Shown piece after piece: positions 1 through 8,878 of a stretch of DNA of 64,000 nt. How positions within the stretch are numbered: the first letter of the stretch is position 1; every line of letters begins with the position of its first letter. The notes under the pieces were generated by a model, which was given only the letters and a program-made list of their open reading frames with translations, was not told where the DNA came from and made no database searches. Made by a program: the position numbers and the translations under genes. The stretch is taken from NCBI GenBank assembly GCA_019351975.1, contig JABBOG010000005.1, forward strand, positions 1-64,000, written 5' to 3'. This DNA comes from Acidobacteriota bacterium (lineage in GTDB: Bacteria > Acidobacteriota > Terriglobia > Terriglobales > Acidobacteriaceae).

Positions 1-819
1 CCCGCCCCCAGCTTCCTCTCCGCACCGCTCCCGCCAACGACACCCGCAGCACCATCGCAATCATCCAGCAGCGCAGCCTCCATCCAGCCGCCCACCCCCC
101 AAACCCCTGTAGCCCCGTCGTCGACCTCCCTTCCCACAGTGGCAGCCCTCTCACTGCCGTCCATTCATAACGCCAAATCTCACGCACCACATCCCGCCGT
201 CTACCATCCCCACATCACCGACGTCTCCCTCGCGATCTTCGCCAACCTGACGGCCACAGACGCCTCCACCACGACCTCCGGCAGCGGATCTTCCCTCATC
301 ACCCAAACGACCTCCCAGACAGCCTCACCCGCAGTCGGCGCGCTCGCATCCTTCCATCAGCAACTGCGTCCGTGGCTCGGGTATCGCATCACCGCCACCT
401 ACTTCCACCCAACCTTTGAATACACCGATAACACATCCACCTCCAACAGCATGTATGAGAGCGGGCTGGGCCTCGTCAACACACAGGTCTATGAGGTCGG
501 TGCAACGTACGTCGTGCAAGGCCCGCATCGCCACCGCCTCACCTCTACCGTCGAGGCCGGTGCCAGCATGCTCGACTTCGCTCCGAATGCAAACCAATCG
601 CAAACCACCTCCATTCGCCCCGCCGCCATCGTCGGCGTCGGCGCAGAGTACGCCCTCACTAAACGCCTCAGCCTGCGCGCCGGATACCGCGCCCAGATCT
701 ACAAAGGCCCAGCCTTCTCCGACACTTACATCGTAGGTGCCGACACCACCAACACCGTCTTCAGCAGCAATCCCATCCTCGGCTTTACCTACCGCCTCGG
801 CAGAGCCAACACGGACTAA
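1..819 (+). CDS. outer-membrane beta-barrel-like protein, 5'-partial (frame is open to the window edge)
   Basis: Frame 1 is open from base 1 through the listed ORF 139..819. Alternating-strand pattern (GVGAEYALTKRLSLRAGYRAQIYKGP) and shared motifs with the next gene. Confidence 0.65.
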   Translation, partial: PAPSFLSAPLPPTTPAAPSQSSSSAASIQPPTPQTPVAPSSTSLPTVAALSLPSIHNAKSHAPHPAVYHPHITDVSLAIFANLTATDASTTTSGSGSSLITQTTSQTASPAVGALASFHQQLRPWLGYRITATYFHPTFEYTDNTSTSNSMYESGLGLVNTQVYEVGATYVVQGPHRHRLTSTVEAGASMLDFAPNANQSQTTSIRPAAIVGVGAEYALTKRLSLRAGYRAQIYKGPAFSDTYIVGADTTNTVFSSNPILGFTYRLGRANTD

Positions 820-842
820 CCCGGCAAGACCCATCACGAGCC

Positions 843-1703
843 TTGCCCCTCACCCCGACGCAAACGCAGCATCACCGGAGACTGTCCTTGAAACCCTTCG
901 CATCACACAACCTTCGCAGCTCAGCTCTCGCGCTCTGCATAACCTCTGCGCTTCTCATCTCCCCCAGCTATGCGCAGACCTCACCACAGCCTACCCAATC
1001 CGCGATCACCTACTGTCCACCCGGCACAGCAAAACAACCCACGACCTCGCGGCCATCCAACCCGCCAGCGTGCGTAGCGAGACCCAAGAAGCCTGACACC
1101 TCCATCTCCCTCGGCGCATTCCCCCAACTCACCATCGACCGCACGCAAGACACCTTCGGCTTCTCGATGCAAGGCACCGCACCCTCTGTGGGCACGCTCG
1201 GCACCTTTCGCCAGACCTTCAGCACCTGGCTCGGCTACTCCGTCAATCTCGGCTACACCCGCGTCTCCGAGCAGTACCGAAACCCCGGTGCCTACTACAC
1301 CTACAGCACCGACGGCCTCTTCACGGTCCAGTCCAACATGTACGAGTCCACCATCGCCTACGTCGCCCACACCCCCATCAACAAGCGCTTCTCGCTCTTC
1401 GGTGACATCGGCCCCGGCCTGCTCACTTTCCTCCCCGTTCATCGCGGCGCTACCGCCATCGATTACACCCCATACCACCTCGCCATGGGCGTACCCGGAG
1501 TCCAATTCCGCCCCGCGGGCGTCGCCGGCTCTGGCTTCGATCTCACCCTCAGCCGCCGCTTCGCCCTGCGCGCCGAGTATCGCGGACTCCTCTACAAAAA
1601 CCCCGACTTCCAGACCGGCTACAACCTCTACTCCAAGCAGCTCACCCTCACCAGCGAACCCACCCTCAGCATCCTCTACCACTTCTACGCAACAAAACCC
1701 TAA
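843..1703 (+). CDS. outer-membrane beta-barrel-like protein, tandem paralogue of the preceding ORF
   Basis: ORF 286 aa with N-terminal hydrophobic signal (LCITSALLISPSYAQ); RRFALRAEYRGLLYKNPDF matches KRLSLRAGYRAQIYKGPAF of the upstream ORF; MYES motif shared. Confidence 0.65.
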   Translation: MPLTPTQTQHHRRLSLKPFASHNLRSSALALCITSALLISPSYAQTSPQPTQSAITYCPPGTAKQPTTSRPSNPPACVARPKKPDTSISLGAFPQLTIDRTQDTFGFSMQGTAPSVGTLGTFRQTFSTWLGYSVNLGYTRVSEQYRNPGAYYTYSTDGLFTVQSNMYESTIAYVAHTPINKRFSLFGDIGPGLLTFLPVHRGATAIDYTPYHLAMGVPGVQFRPAGVAGSGFDLTLSRRFALRAEYRGLLYKNPDFQTGYNLYSKQLTLTSEPTLSILYHFYATKP

Positions 1704-1741
1704 AGCGCGTGTCCGAACCTTGAACGAACGCAATTACCTCG

Positions 1742-2551
1742 ATGCACGATAGAGGAGGCCCGACCCAACCTATGCAGAACGCCAATCCCGCACCCATGGT
1801 CTATCCGCGCTACGTCAGCTCCTGGTGCATGTCCAGGAAAAAGCGCTGCTTCGATCTCGCCGCCAGCCTCTCCGCGCTCGCCCTGCTCTCCCCGCTCATG
1901 CTCCTCATCGCCTGCCTCATCAAGCTCACCTCGAAGGGCCCAGCCCTCTTCCGTCAGCAGCGAATCGGCCTGCACCAGCAGCCCTTCGTCATCCTCAAGT
2001 TCCGCACCATGAAGCACTTCACTTCAGCCACTTCCAGCGGCCCGTCCGTCACCCGCCACGGCGATCCACGCATCACCCCCCTCGGCAGCCTTCTTCGCCG
2101 CCTCAAGCTCGACGAACTCCCCCAACTCATCAACGTCGCACGCGGCGAGATGAGCTTCGTCGGCCCACGCCCCAAGCTCCCCCAGCATGAAAACCTCTGC
2201 ATGCTCTGCCGCCCCGGCATCACCGGCGCAGCCACCGCCCAGTTCTCCGACGAGGAGACCCGCCTCGCCTCCATCCCGCCCGAACTCACCGAGCACCACG
2301 TCACCTCCGTCCTCAACCCCCAGAAGTGCCGCATCGACGCCCACTACATCGAAACCGCACGCCTGCGCACCGACCTCAGCATCCTCGCCTCCACCCTCTT
2401 CAAGCTCAGCATCGAACCCGCACGCATCCCTCGCCTAGCCCGCACCACCCCGCGCGCAATCCACGCCGCCAGGTTCCGCCCCACCTCCGCTGCACGACGC
2501 ACCACACGGTCCAGCCCAAAGAAAAAGGCCCCGGCGCGCGCCGAAGCCTAA
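1742..2551 (+). CDS. bacterial sugar transferase (undecaprenyl-phosphate sugar-1-P transferase family, exopolysaccharide type)
   Basis: KRCFDLAASLSALALLSPLMLLIACLIKLTSKGPALFRQQRIG...FVILKFRTMK...LRRLKLDELPQLINVARGEMSFVGPRP are hallmark motifs. Confidence 0.92.
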   Translation: MHDRGGPTQPMQNANPAPMVYPRYVSSWCMSRKKRCFDLAASLSALALLSPLMLLIACLIKLTSKGPALFRQQRIGLHQQPFVILKFRTMKHFTSATSSGPSVTRHGDPRITPLGSLLRRLKLDELPQLINVARGEMSFVGPRPKLPQHENLCMLCRPGITGAATAQFSDEETRLASIPPELTEHHVTSVLNPQKCRIDAHYIETARLRTDLSILASTLFKLSIEPARIPRLARTTPRAIHAARFRPTSAARRTTRSSPKKKAPARAEA

Positions 2552-2583
2552 TCCCTAATCCCTAATCCCTAATCCCTAATCCC
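2549..2583. repeat. heptanucleotide tandem repeat (TAATCCC)x5
   Basis: Direct reading: taatccctaatccctaatccctaatccctaatccc; first unit supplies the stop codon of the sugar transferase. Confidence 0.97.
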
Positions 2584-2588
2584 TGCCT

Positions 2589-3356
2589 TTAAGCATGTCC
2601 CCGCTGCTCACGATGCACAAAGTGATACGGCGGCCACGGCCCCGAAAGCTGCATCGCGCAGTCCTTCAACTCTGCCGTCGCCGTGCTGTACTTGTTCTGG
2701 TACCGCTCCACCGTCTTCTTGTCCACCAGGTGCGCTATATCCAGCAGCATCTTCCCCGAGTCCATTCGTTTGCACGAAATCTCCTCCGCCACCGGCAAAA
2801 ACATCCTGTGCATCTGCAACGACAGCGCCCGCGCCCTTGCCTGCCGCTCTCTCTGCCGCGTCGCCGACTCCCTCAGGTGCGACAGATACTCCTGTCCCGC
2901 CGCCTGAAACGTATGCCCTACGCCCTTCGTCTCCGGGCAGATATCGTCCACCACGACCTTCAAGTGCATCTCCGCCATCCCCCGCAGACGCTCCACGTTC
3001 GCCATAAAATGCCTCTGGTTCGATCGCACCGACCGCCGCAGCGCATCATCATCCTCAAACGTCGTTCCAAACCGGAACGGCAACACCGTCGACTTCGCAA
3101 AGCACCCCGAAATCACCCTCGCATGGTCCCTCGCCGCCACCTGCGCCTCAGCCGTCTGTATCCGCTCCGCCTCGTCCCGCAGATGCTCCGACACCACCAC
3201 CGCCAGCTCCGCCGCAGGAAACAGGAACGTCTGGTTCCCAAACAGCCCCGTCACGCCCGTCAATGGCATCGGTCTCCGGTGCCGCCCTAACTCCTCAAAT
3301 GCGCTTCTCTCCGTAATGCAGTACGCGTACCAAGCCATGGCGTTTGAACTCCTCAA
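2589..3356 (-). CDS. GvpL/GvpF-family gas vesicle protein (orphan)
   Basis: MAWYAYCIT start, VLPFRFGTTF and C-terminal LSGPWPPYHF motif typical of GvpL/GvpF. Confidence 0.88.
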   Translation of the reverse strand: MRSSNAMAWYAYCITERSAFEELGRHRRPMPLTGVTGLFGNQTFLFPAAELAVVVSEHLRDEAERIQTAEAQVAARDHARVISGCFAKSTVLPFRFGTTFEDDDALRRSVRSNQRHFMANVERLRGMAEMHLKVVVDDICPETKGVGHTFQAAGQEYLSHLRESATRQRERQARARALSLQMHRMFLPVAEEISCKRMDSGKMLLDIAHLVDKKTVERYQNKYSTATAELKDCAMQLSGPWPPYHFVHREQRGHA

Positions 3357-3641
3357 AGATGTCTCTCGCCGCTGATTGGCTGCCGTCCTCGGCTGCCGTG
3401 CCCAATCATCCGGTTCCCTGCCATCGTTCCTTGCGCAGCCGCGATTTCACCGCAGCCCAGCCCAGCTAAGTCCTTCCAAACAAATATCTCTTATCCGAGC
3501 CGTGCCCGATACTATGCCCACTACAACACAATTGGCAACACCTATCTTTCACTGCCAAAAAGCACCTCGCTCCACCCGGCCATGCAGCGTCTCCAAACCC
3601 CAAACTCACCCACCCCGCCCTATCCCTGCTAAACTGAAACA

Positions 3642-4457
3642 ATGCTTGGGCGGTGGGCTCCGGCAACCATCTCGCAGCCTCAGAAGGACGGATCGTTCGT
3701 GGACAACGCAACCAATCGCAGCTTCAAAAAGCAGGACCAGTTTCTAGAGCTCACCAACACCGGCGCAAGCTGGGCCGAAGAGAACCGCCAGAAGGCCATC
3801 GTCACCGGCGTCATCGCCGTCGTTCTCATCCTCGTCCTGGTCGGCGGCTACACCTTGTTCCAGAGCCGCTCCAACGCCGCCGACACCGCCTTCGGTGCCG
3901 CCATGGAGACCTACCAGACCCCCCTCGCCAACGCCGCACAGCCCACGCCCCCCGGCATGAAGACCTTTCCCGACTCCAAAGCACGCGCCGCCGCCGCCAA
4001 CGCTGAGTTCAAGCAGGTCGCCGACAAGTACGGCTGGACCACCTCCGGCAAACTCGCCGAGTACTTCGTCGGCCTCACCTACACCGACGAAGGCCAGACC
4101 GGCCCCGCCCACGAAGCCCTTGAAAAGGTCGCCGGCAGCTGGAGCCGCGGCATCTCCGCCCTCGGCAAATCCGCCCTCGCCGCCCTCGACGCACAGTCCG
4201 GCCAGAACGCTCAGGCCGTCGACCTCTATGACCAGCTCGCCAAAGGCAACGCCACCACCGTCCCCCCGGCCCTCGCCCAGCTCCAGCTCGCCGAGCTCTA
4301 TCAGTCCGAAGGCAACACCGATAAAGCCCGCCAGATCTTCGCCGAAGTCAAAGACAAGGACAAGGACGCCAAAGGCAAGCCCGGCGCAGCCTCCGAGATC
4401 GCCAACGAAAAGCTCAACCCGCGCCCCACAAGCGCTCCCGGCCTCTCTCCGCAGTAG
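3642..4457 (+). CDS. single-pass membrane protein with tetratricopeptide-like repeats (YfgM-like architecture)
   Basis: One N-terminal TM (AIVTGVIAVVLILVLVGGYTLF) followed by helical repeats (AVDLYDQLAKGNATTVPPALAQLQLAELYQSEGNTDKARQIFAEV). A GTG at 3699 is an alternative start. Confidence 0.6.
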   Translation: MLGRWAPATISQPQKDGSFVDNATNRSFKKQDQFLELTNTGASWAEENRQKAIVTGVIAVVLILVLVGGYTLFQSRSNAADTAFGAAMETYQTPLANAAQPTPPGMKTFPDSKARAAAANAEFKQVADKYGWTTSGKLAEYFVGLTYTDEGQTGPAHEALEKVAGSWSRGISALGKSALAALDAQSGQNAQAVDLYDQLAKGNATTVPPALAQLQLAELYQSEGNTDKARQIFAEVKDKDKDAKGKPGAASEIANEKLNPRPTSAPGLSPQ

Positions 4458-4554
4458 CTCGCACCGCTACCGTCGCACCGACAACCAGCACCTCGCAAAC
4501 GCCGTCGCAGACAAAATCTCGTCACGCCAAGCTCAATCTGTCACGCTGGCTTGA

Positions 4555-4626
4555 CTCTGTCATCCTGAGCTGCGTTTGGCGCGGCTCCTCGCGCCAAACG
4601 CAGCCGAAGGACACCGAAGAACCCCA
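4555..4626. repeat. REP-like intergenic palindromic element
   Basis: gtcatcctgagCTGCGTTTGGCGCGgctcctCGCGCCAAACGCAGccgaaggacaccgaagaacccc: perfect 14-bp stem 4570-4583/4590-4603. Confidence 0.85.
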
Positions 4627-4756
4627 CCCCGCCACACCCGCCCGCCCCTTTCTCACAACAACCTCGACCGCTTCAAACCCTGACCCGAAGCGTTCCAGCA
4701 GCCACCCGCCATCAGCAGGCGTCCATTCCAGCCTTTCCCCCGTCTCACCTTTACGC

Positions 4757-5293
4757 ATGAAGATTCACGTCGCCGCAGCAGCGCTCTCTGTCTCCCTCGC
4801 TCTCCCCGCACAAACCCCCGCGCCCGCCACCATTCCTGCTTCGTCCGGCACCGCGCTCGACGGCCAAACCCTCACCATTCCCAGCGGCCTCACCGCCCCC
4901 GCCAACATCCTCATCCTCGGCTTCACGCGCAGCTCCTCCGACGCCACCACCGCCTGGGAGAAACCCACCCGCATCTCCCTCGCCTCCCCCACCATCCACT
5001 ACCTCGACATCGCCTTCATCCAGGACGCACCCTCCTTCATCCGCCCGCTCATCGTCCGCAGCCTGAAAAAAGTCGTTCCCGATCCCGTCAAACCGCAGTT
5101 CATCCCTCTCACCGCGCAAGAGTCAGCCTGGAAGCAGACCGTCGGCTTCTCCCCCCAAGATCCCGACGCCGCCTACGTCCTCCTCGTCGACCGCTCCGGC
5201 CACGTCCGCTGGCAGACCCACGAGTCCTTCTCCACCGACCGCTTCAATCAGCTCGCCGCCGCCGCCCGCCAACTCGCAGCCTCCGGAAAGTAG
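4757..5293 (+). CDS. secreted protein, possibly ATP10-like/thioredoxin-fold
   Basis: Signal-like N-terminus (VAAAALSVSLALPAQ); YVLLVDRSGHVRWQTHESF resembles the C-terminal motif of ATP10/peroxiredoxin-like domains. Confidence 0.45.
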   Translation: MKIHVAAAALSVSLALPAQTPAPATIPASSGTALDGQTLTIPSGLTAPANILILGFTRSSSDATTAWEKPTRISLASPTIHYLDIAFIQDAPSFIRPLIVRSLKKVVPDPVKPQFIPLTAQESAWKQTVGFSPQDPDAAYVLLVDRSGHVRWQTHESFSTDRFNQLAAAARQLAASGK

Positions 5294-5365
5294 CTCCCGA
5301 CCACGAAACCCCGCCGCAAGTCCACTAAGCCCGCGCGCATATCCCTCAGCGCACACCAAACGTGT

Positions 5366-6358
5366 CTATTTAATGTCCACCGGCGATCCACCAAGCTGCG
5401 CCATCGTCGTCCGCAGATACTTGTGCGGGTTCACTGCGATCCCGCGCACCTGAACCTCATAGTGCAGATGCGACCCTGTTACGCGCCCGCTATGTCCAAC
5501 GAACCCAATCACTTCGCCCTTCACTACCGTCTGACCTTCCACCACGTTATAGCCCTGCAGATGCCCATACAGCGTCTCGATCCCATTCCCATGGTCAATC
5601 TCGATCTCGCGCCCGTATCCATTGCCCATCCCCACCTTCACCACCCGCCCCCCAGCTGGTGCATGCACCGGCGTTCCATCCTTTCCGCCAATGTCCACAC
5701 CCTTGTGAAACTCCCCGTCCCCATTGCCTAAAACCGGATCTTCGCGCTCTCCAAACCCGCTATTGATCGGCCCCATAATCGGCCACATATCCGGCACATT
5801 CACGCCCGCCGCCATATCAAATGACGCAAAATCCCCCAGCGCGCTCCGCACCCCAAGGTTGGGATCCACTCGCTGCTGTAGCGCAAGTCCTTCATTTGCA
5901 GTAGCTTTCAGCGCATAGAACGTATCCAGAGACTTGTAGTAGCTTGCATCGGTCAGCCCAGCCGAATCGTCCTTCAGCGGCGCCTTCGCCGTCTCCACCG
6001 CCGCCGTCGCTCCCCTTCGCGATCCATGGATGTGCGTCAGCTTGCCGGCCGTAAGTCCATAAATTGCAGACACTTCGCTCGCCAGCGACCCCAGACTCGC
6101 CGCCTGCACATCCTTCTCGTGGACCTTTTTCTCCAGCCCCGCATAGTCCTTGCGCGTCATCGCCAGCTGGTCCCGCATACTGTTCACAGATTCAGCCTTC
6201 ACCAGCATCCGCGAGTACGACCCAGCCATACCCGCAAACGTGAACAGACCCATCACTGCGGCCGCCACAAACGCGTACGCATAGCCCATCGGTATCCCCG
6301 TGCGCTCGATCGCCCCGTTATCATCCTCAGTTACATAAACAATGTAGCGCTTGCGCAA
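5366..6358 (-). CDS. M23 family metallopeptidase (LytM/peptidoglycan endopeptidase) with N-terminal TM
   Basis: FHKGVDIGGKDGTPVHAPAGGRVV...YGHLQGYNVVEGQTVVKGEVIGFVGHSGRVTGSHLHYEV. Confidence 0.93.
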   Translation of the reverse strand: MRKRYIVYVTEDDNGAIERTGIPMGYAYAFVAAAVMGLFTFAGMAGSYSRMLVKAESVNSMRDQLAMTRKDYAGLEKKVHEKDVQAASLGSLASEVSAIYGLTAGKLTHIHGSRRGATAAVETAKAPLKDDSAGLTDASYYKSLDTFYALKATANEGLALQQRVDPNLGVRSALGDFASFDMAAGVNVPDMWPIMGPINSGFGEREDPVLGNGDGEFHKGVDIGGKDGTPVHAPAGGRVVKVGMGNGYGREIEIDHGNGIETLYGHLQGYNVVEGQTVVKGEVIGFVGHSGRVTGSHLHYEVQVRGIAVNPHKYLRTTMAQLGGSPVDIK

Positions 6359-6589
6359 ATCAAATCTCTCGTTTTCTCAACTGTTTGCTCGTACCAGCCC
6401 GCATCGAACAGGGCTTTCCCTAGAAAATGCCGACCTTCGACACGAGGTTGTATCGACTGCAGCGTTCATCCCGGGCCGGACGCGATCGGCGTCTCTCCAA
6501 CCCTGCCTCAATGTTAACGGACTGTGTTCCCCACAGCAAGCTTTTCCGCATCTATTCTTTGTCCGGCGCGGCAAGTTACTCTGGAATCT

Positions 6590-7618
6590 GTGCCTTCCCC
6601 CGCGCACCCTCGCACCCCACCAAAGCTCCTCGGCGAACGCCGCCTGATCGAGCTCATCCGCACCCGCGCCAGCAAAACCAGCTCCGCAGCCGTCCAACTC
6701 GGCATCGGCGACGACTGCGCCATCCTCAAGACTCTCCCCGGCCACGAACTCCTCGTCACCACCGACTTCTCCCTGGAAGGCCGCCACTTTCGCCGCGACT
6801 GGCACAGCTCCGCCTCCGTCGGCCATCGCACCCTCGCCCGTGGTCTCAGCGACCTCGCCGCCATGGGCGCAACCCCCATCGCCGCCTTCCTCTCCCTTGC
6901 GCTGCCTCGCTCTGCATCCCATAACTCCCACTGGATCAACAACTTTCTCGACGGCCTCCTGAGCCTCGCACGCACCTACAAACTCCCGCTCGCAGGCGGC
7001 GACACCTCCGAATCACCCTCCGAGCACATCCTCGCCGACATCCTCCTCCTCGGATCCGCACCCGCTGGCCGCGCTCTCCGTAGGTCCGGCTGCCAGCCCG
7101 GCGACCTCCTCTACTGCACCGGGTCTCTCGGCGGTGCCGCCGCCGAACTCTCCGCGCTCGCCGCCGCTCCGCTCCAGTTCCGTCGCGCGCAACCCACCGG
7201 CGACCACCCCCATCTCTTCCCGCAGCCGCGCCTCGCCGTCGGATCCGCACTCCTTCGCCGCCGCCTCGCAACCGCCTGCATCGACATCAGCGACGGCCTC
7301 TCCACCGATCTCTCCCACCTCTGCACCGCCTCCAGCGTCGCAGCCGAACTCGACACCGCCAGCCTCCCCATCCATCCGCTTGCCCAGCGCCTCACTCCCG
7401 ACGCCGCCCTTCGGGCAGCACTCCACGGCGGTGAAGACTACGAACTCCTCTTCACCGCACCCGCATCCATCAGGCTCCCACGCTCCATCGCAAACGTCCG
7501 CATCACACCGATCGGCCGCATTCTGCCCGCACGCAAATCTCGCCCGCAGATCACCCTTTTCGGCCCGGACGGCCATCGCTCCGCACTTGCGCCGCAAGGC
7601 TGGGAACACCTCGCATGA
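6590..7618 (+). CDS. thiL: thiamine-phosphate kinase
   Basis: LGERRLIELIRTR...LGIGDDCAIL...LLVTTDFSLEGRHFRRDW...VGHRTLARGLSDLAAMGATP; ORF listed from 6524, GTG at 6590 is a likely start. Confidence 0.92.
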   Translation: MPSPAHPRTPPKLLGERRLIELIRTRASKTSSAAVQLGIGDDCAILKTLPGHELLVTTDFSLEGRHFRRDWHSSASVGHRTLARGLSDLAAMGATPIAAFLSLALPRSASHNSHWINNFLDGLLSLARTYKLPLAGGDTSESPSEHILADILLLGSAPAGRALRRSGCQPGDLLYCTGSLGGAAAELSALAAAPLQFRRAQPTGDHPHLFPQPRLAVGSALLRRRLATACIDISDGLSTDLSHLCTASSVAAELDTASLPIHPLAQRLTPDAALRAALHGGEDYELLFTAPASIRLPRSIANVRITPIGRILPARKSRPQITLFGPDGHRSALAPQGWEHLA

Positions 7619-8208
7619 CCGCCACGCCCCCAACCCAGCAGTCCACCTTCCCGCAGACCTGGCGCGCGCGTATCCTCACCTCGCCGCCGCTCATCGCTCC
7701 CGCCCGCCAGTTCGTCTATCCGCTCTACGTCCCCGGCGAAGACGACGCCATGGGCCGCGGCGCTCTCCTGCTCGACATCAAACCCGCCAACGCCCCCAAC
7801 TTCCTGGCGACTTGCGCCCTCGGCTTCCGCGACCCCACCCTCCCCACCGGCATCTTCCCCTGCCCGCGCCCCGACGACATCCTCGCCGTCGCCGGCGGTT
7901 ACGCCTATCTCATCGACACCCTCGCGCCCGAGCGCTGCCTCCACCTGCCCGTCCGTCCTACCACGCAGGTCCTCTCCGCCCCATCCGCAGACGTCATCCT
8001 CCTCGCTGGCTTCCACAACGTCATCGCCATCGACGCCACCGGCCTGCGCTGGCAATCTGCCCGCCTCAGCTGGGAGGGTGTCACCCTGACCGAAGTCCGC
8101 GACGGCCATCTCCACGGCACCGGATGGGACCTCCACACCGACCGCGAACTCCCCTTCACTCTCGACGTCACCACCGGCCACCACACCGGTGGCGGCTTCC
8201 AGCTTTAG
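7615..8208 (+). CDS. hypothetical protein, translationally coupled to thiL
   Basis: ORF 197 aa; ATGA overlap with the thiL stop; beta-rich sequence. Confidence 0.6.
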   Translation: MTATPPTQQSTFPQTWRARILTSPPLIAPARQFVYPLYVPGEDDAMGRGALLLDIKPANAPNFLATCALGFRDPTLPTGIFPCPRPDDILAVAGGYAYLIDTLAPERCLHLPVRPTTQVLSAPSADVILLAGFHNVIAIDATGLRWQSARLSWEGVTLTEVRDGHLHGTGWDLHTDRELPFTLDVTTGHHTGGGFQL

Positions 8209-8780
8209 CCAGCATCCCCACCCTTCACCGCATAAAAGCTCAGCACCGCATCCCCCTGCTCCAGCACGCGCGTCCGCTCCAGCACCGAGTACCTCACCTC
8301 CAGCGGCTGCTTCCGCCCATGCTCCGCGACCACCACTGCCCCATCCGCGAGCACCGCAGCGTGGTTCCGCGCCAGAAACTTCAGCGTCGCCTCATACTCC
8401 TCTGCTTCGCTATACGGCGGGTCCAGAAACACAATCTCCGCCGCGCGCTGCTTCTCTGCCAGCGAGTTCAGCAGCTTCGCCACGCTGCGGTCCTCCAGCG
8501 CGAACCCGCCTGCAACCTTCAGCGCCGCAAGGTTCGCGCGGATCGCCGCCACCGCTGGCCGCGCACTCTCCGCAAACCACACAAACTCCGCTCCCCTGCT
8601 GATCGCCTCAATCCCCACCGCGCCCGAACCAGCATATAAGTCCACAAACCGCGCTCCCTCCACCCTCGGCCCGAGCACGTTGAACAGCGTCTCCCTCAGC
8701 CTGTCACTCGTCGGCCGCGTCGCATCCCCCCGCGGAGCCTGCAACAACCTCGACCGAAACTCCCCGCCAATCACTCGCAT
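8205..8780 (-). CDS. rsmD: 16S rRNA (guanine(966)-N(2))-methyltransferase
   Basis: MRVIGGEFRSRLLQAP...TRPTSDRLRETLFNVLGP...FVDLYAGSGAVGIEAISRGA...IVFLDPPY. Confidence 0.95.
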   Translation of the reverse strand: MRVIGGEFRSRLLQAPRGDATRPTSDRLRETLFNVLGPRVEGARFVDLYAGSGAVGIEAISRGAEFVWFAESARPAVAAIRANLAALKVAGGFALEDRSVAKLLNSLAEKQRAAEIVFLDPPYSEAEEYEATLKFLARNHAAVLADGAVVVAEHGRKQPLEVRYSVLERTRVLEQGDAVLSFYAVKGGDAG

Positions 8781-8878
8781 CGTTCAAGGATAACGTGCAA
8801 TGTATCGTGCTCATACGCAGTCCCTCCATTCGGCCACGTCCTTACTTTCGCCGTCCGCGCAGGACCTACAATAGACGC

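Noticed and set aside
7134-8639. 501-aa plus-strand ORF
   Set aside because: Runs across thiL, the coupled ORF and antisense rsmD in another frame; Pro/Arg/His-rich.
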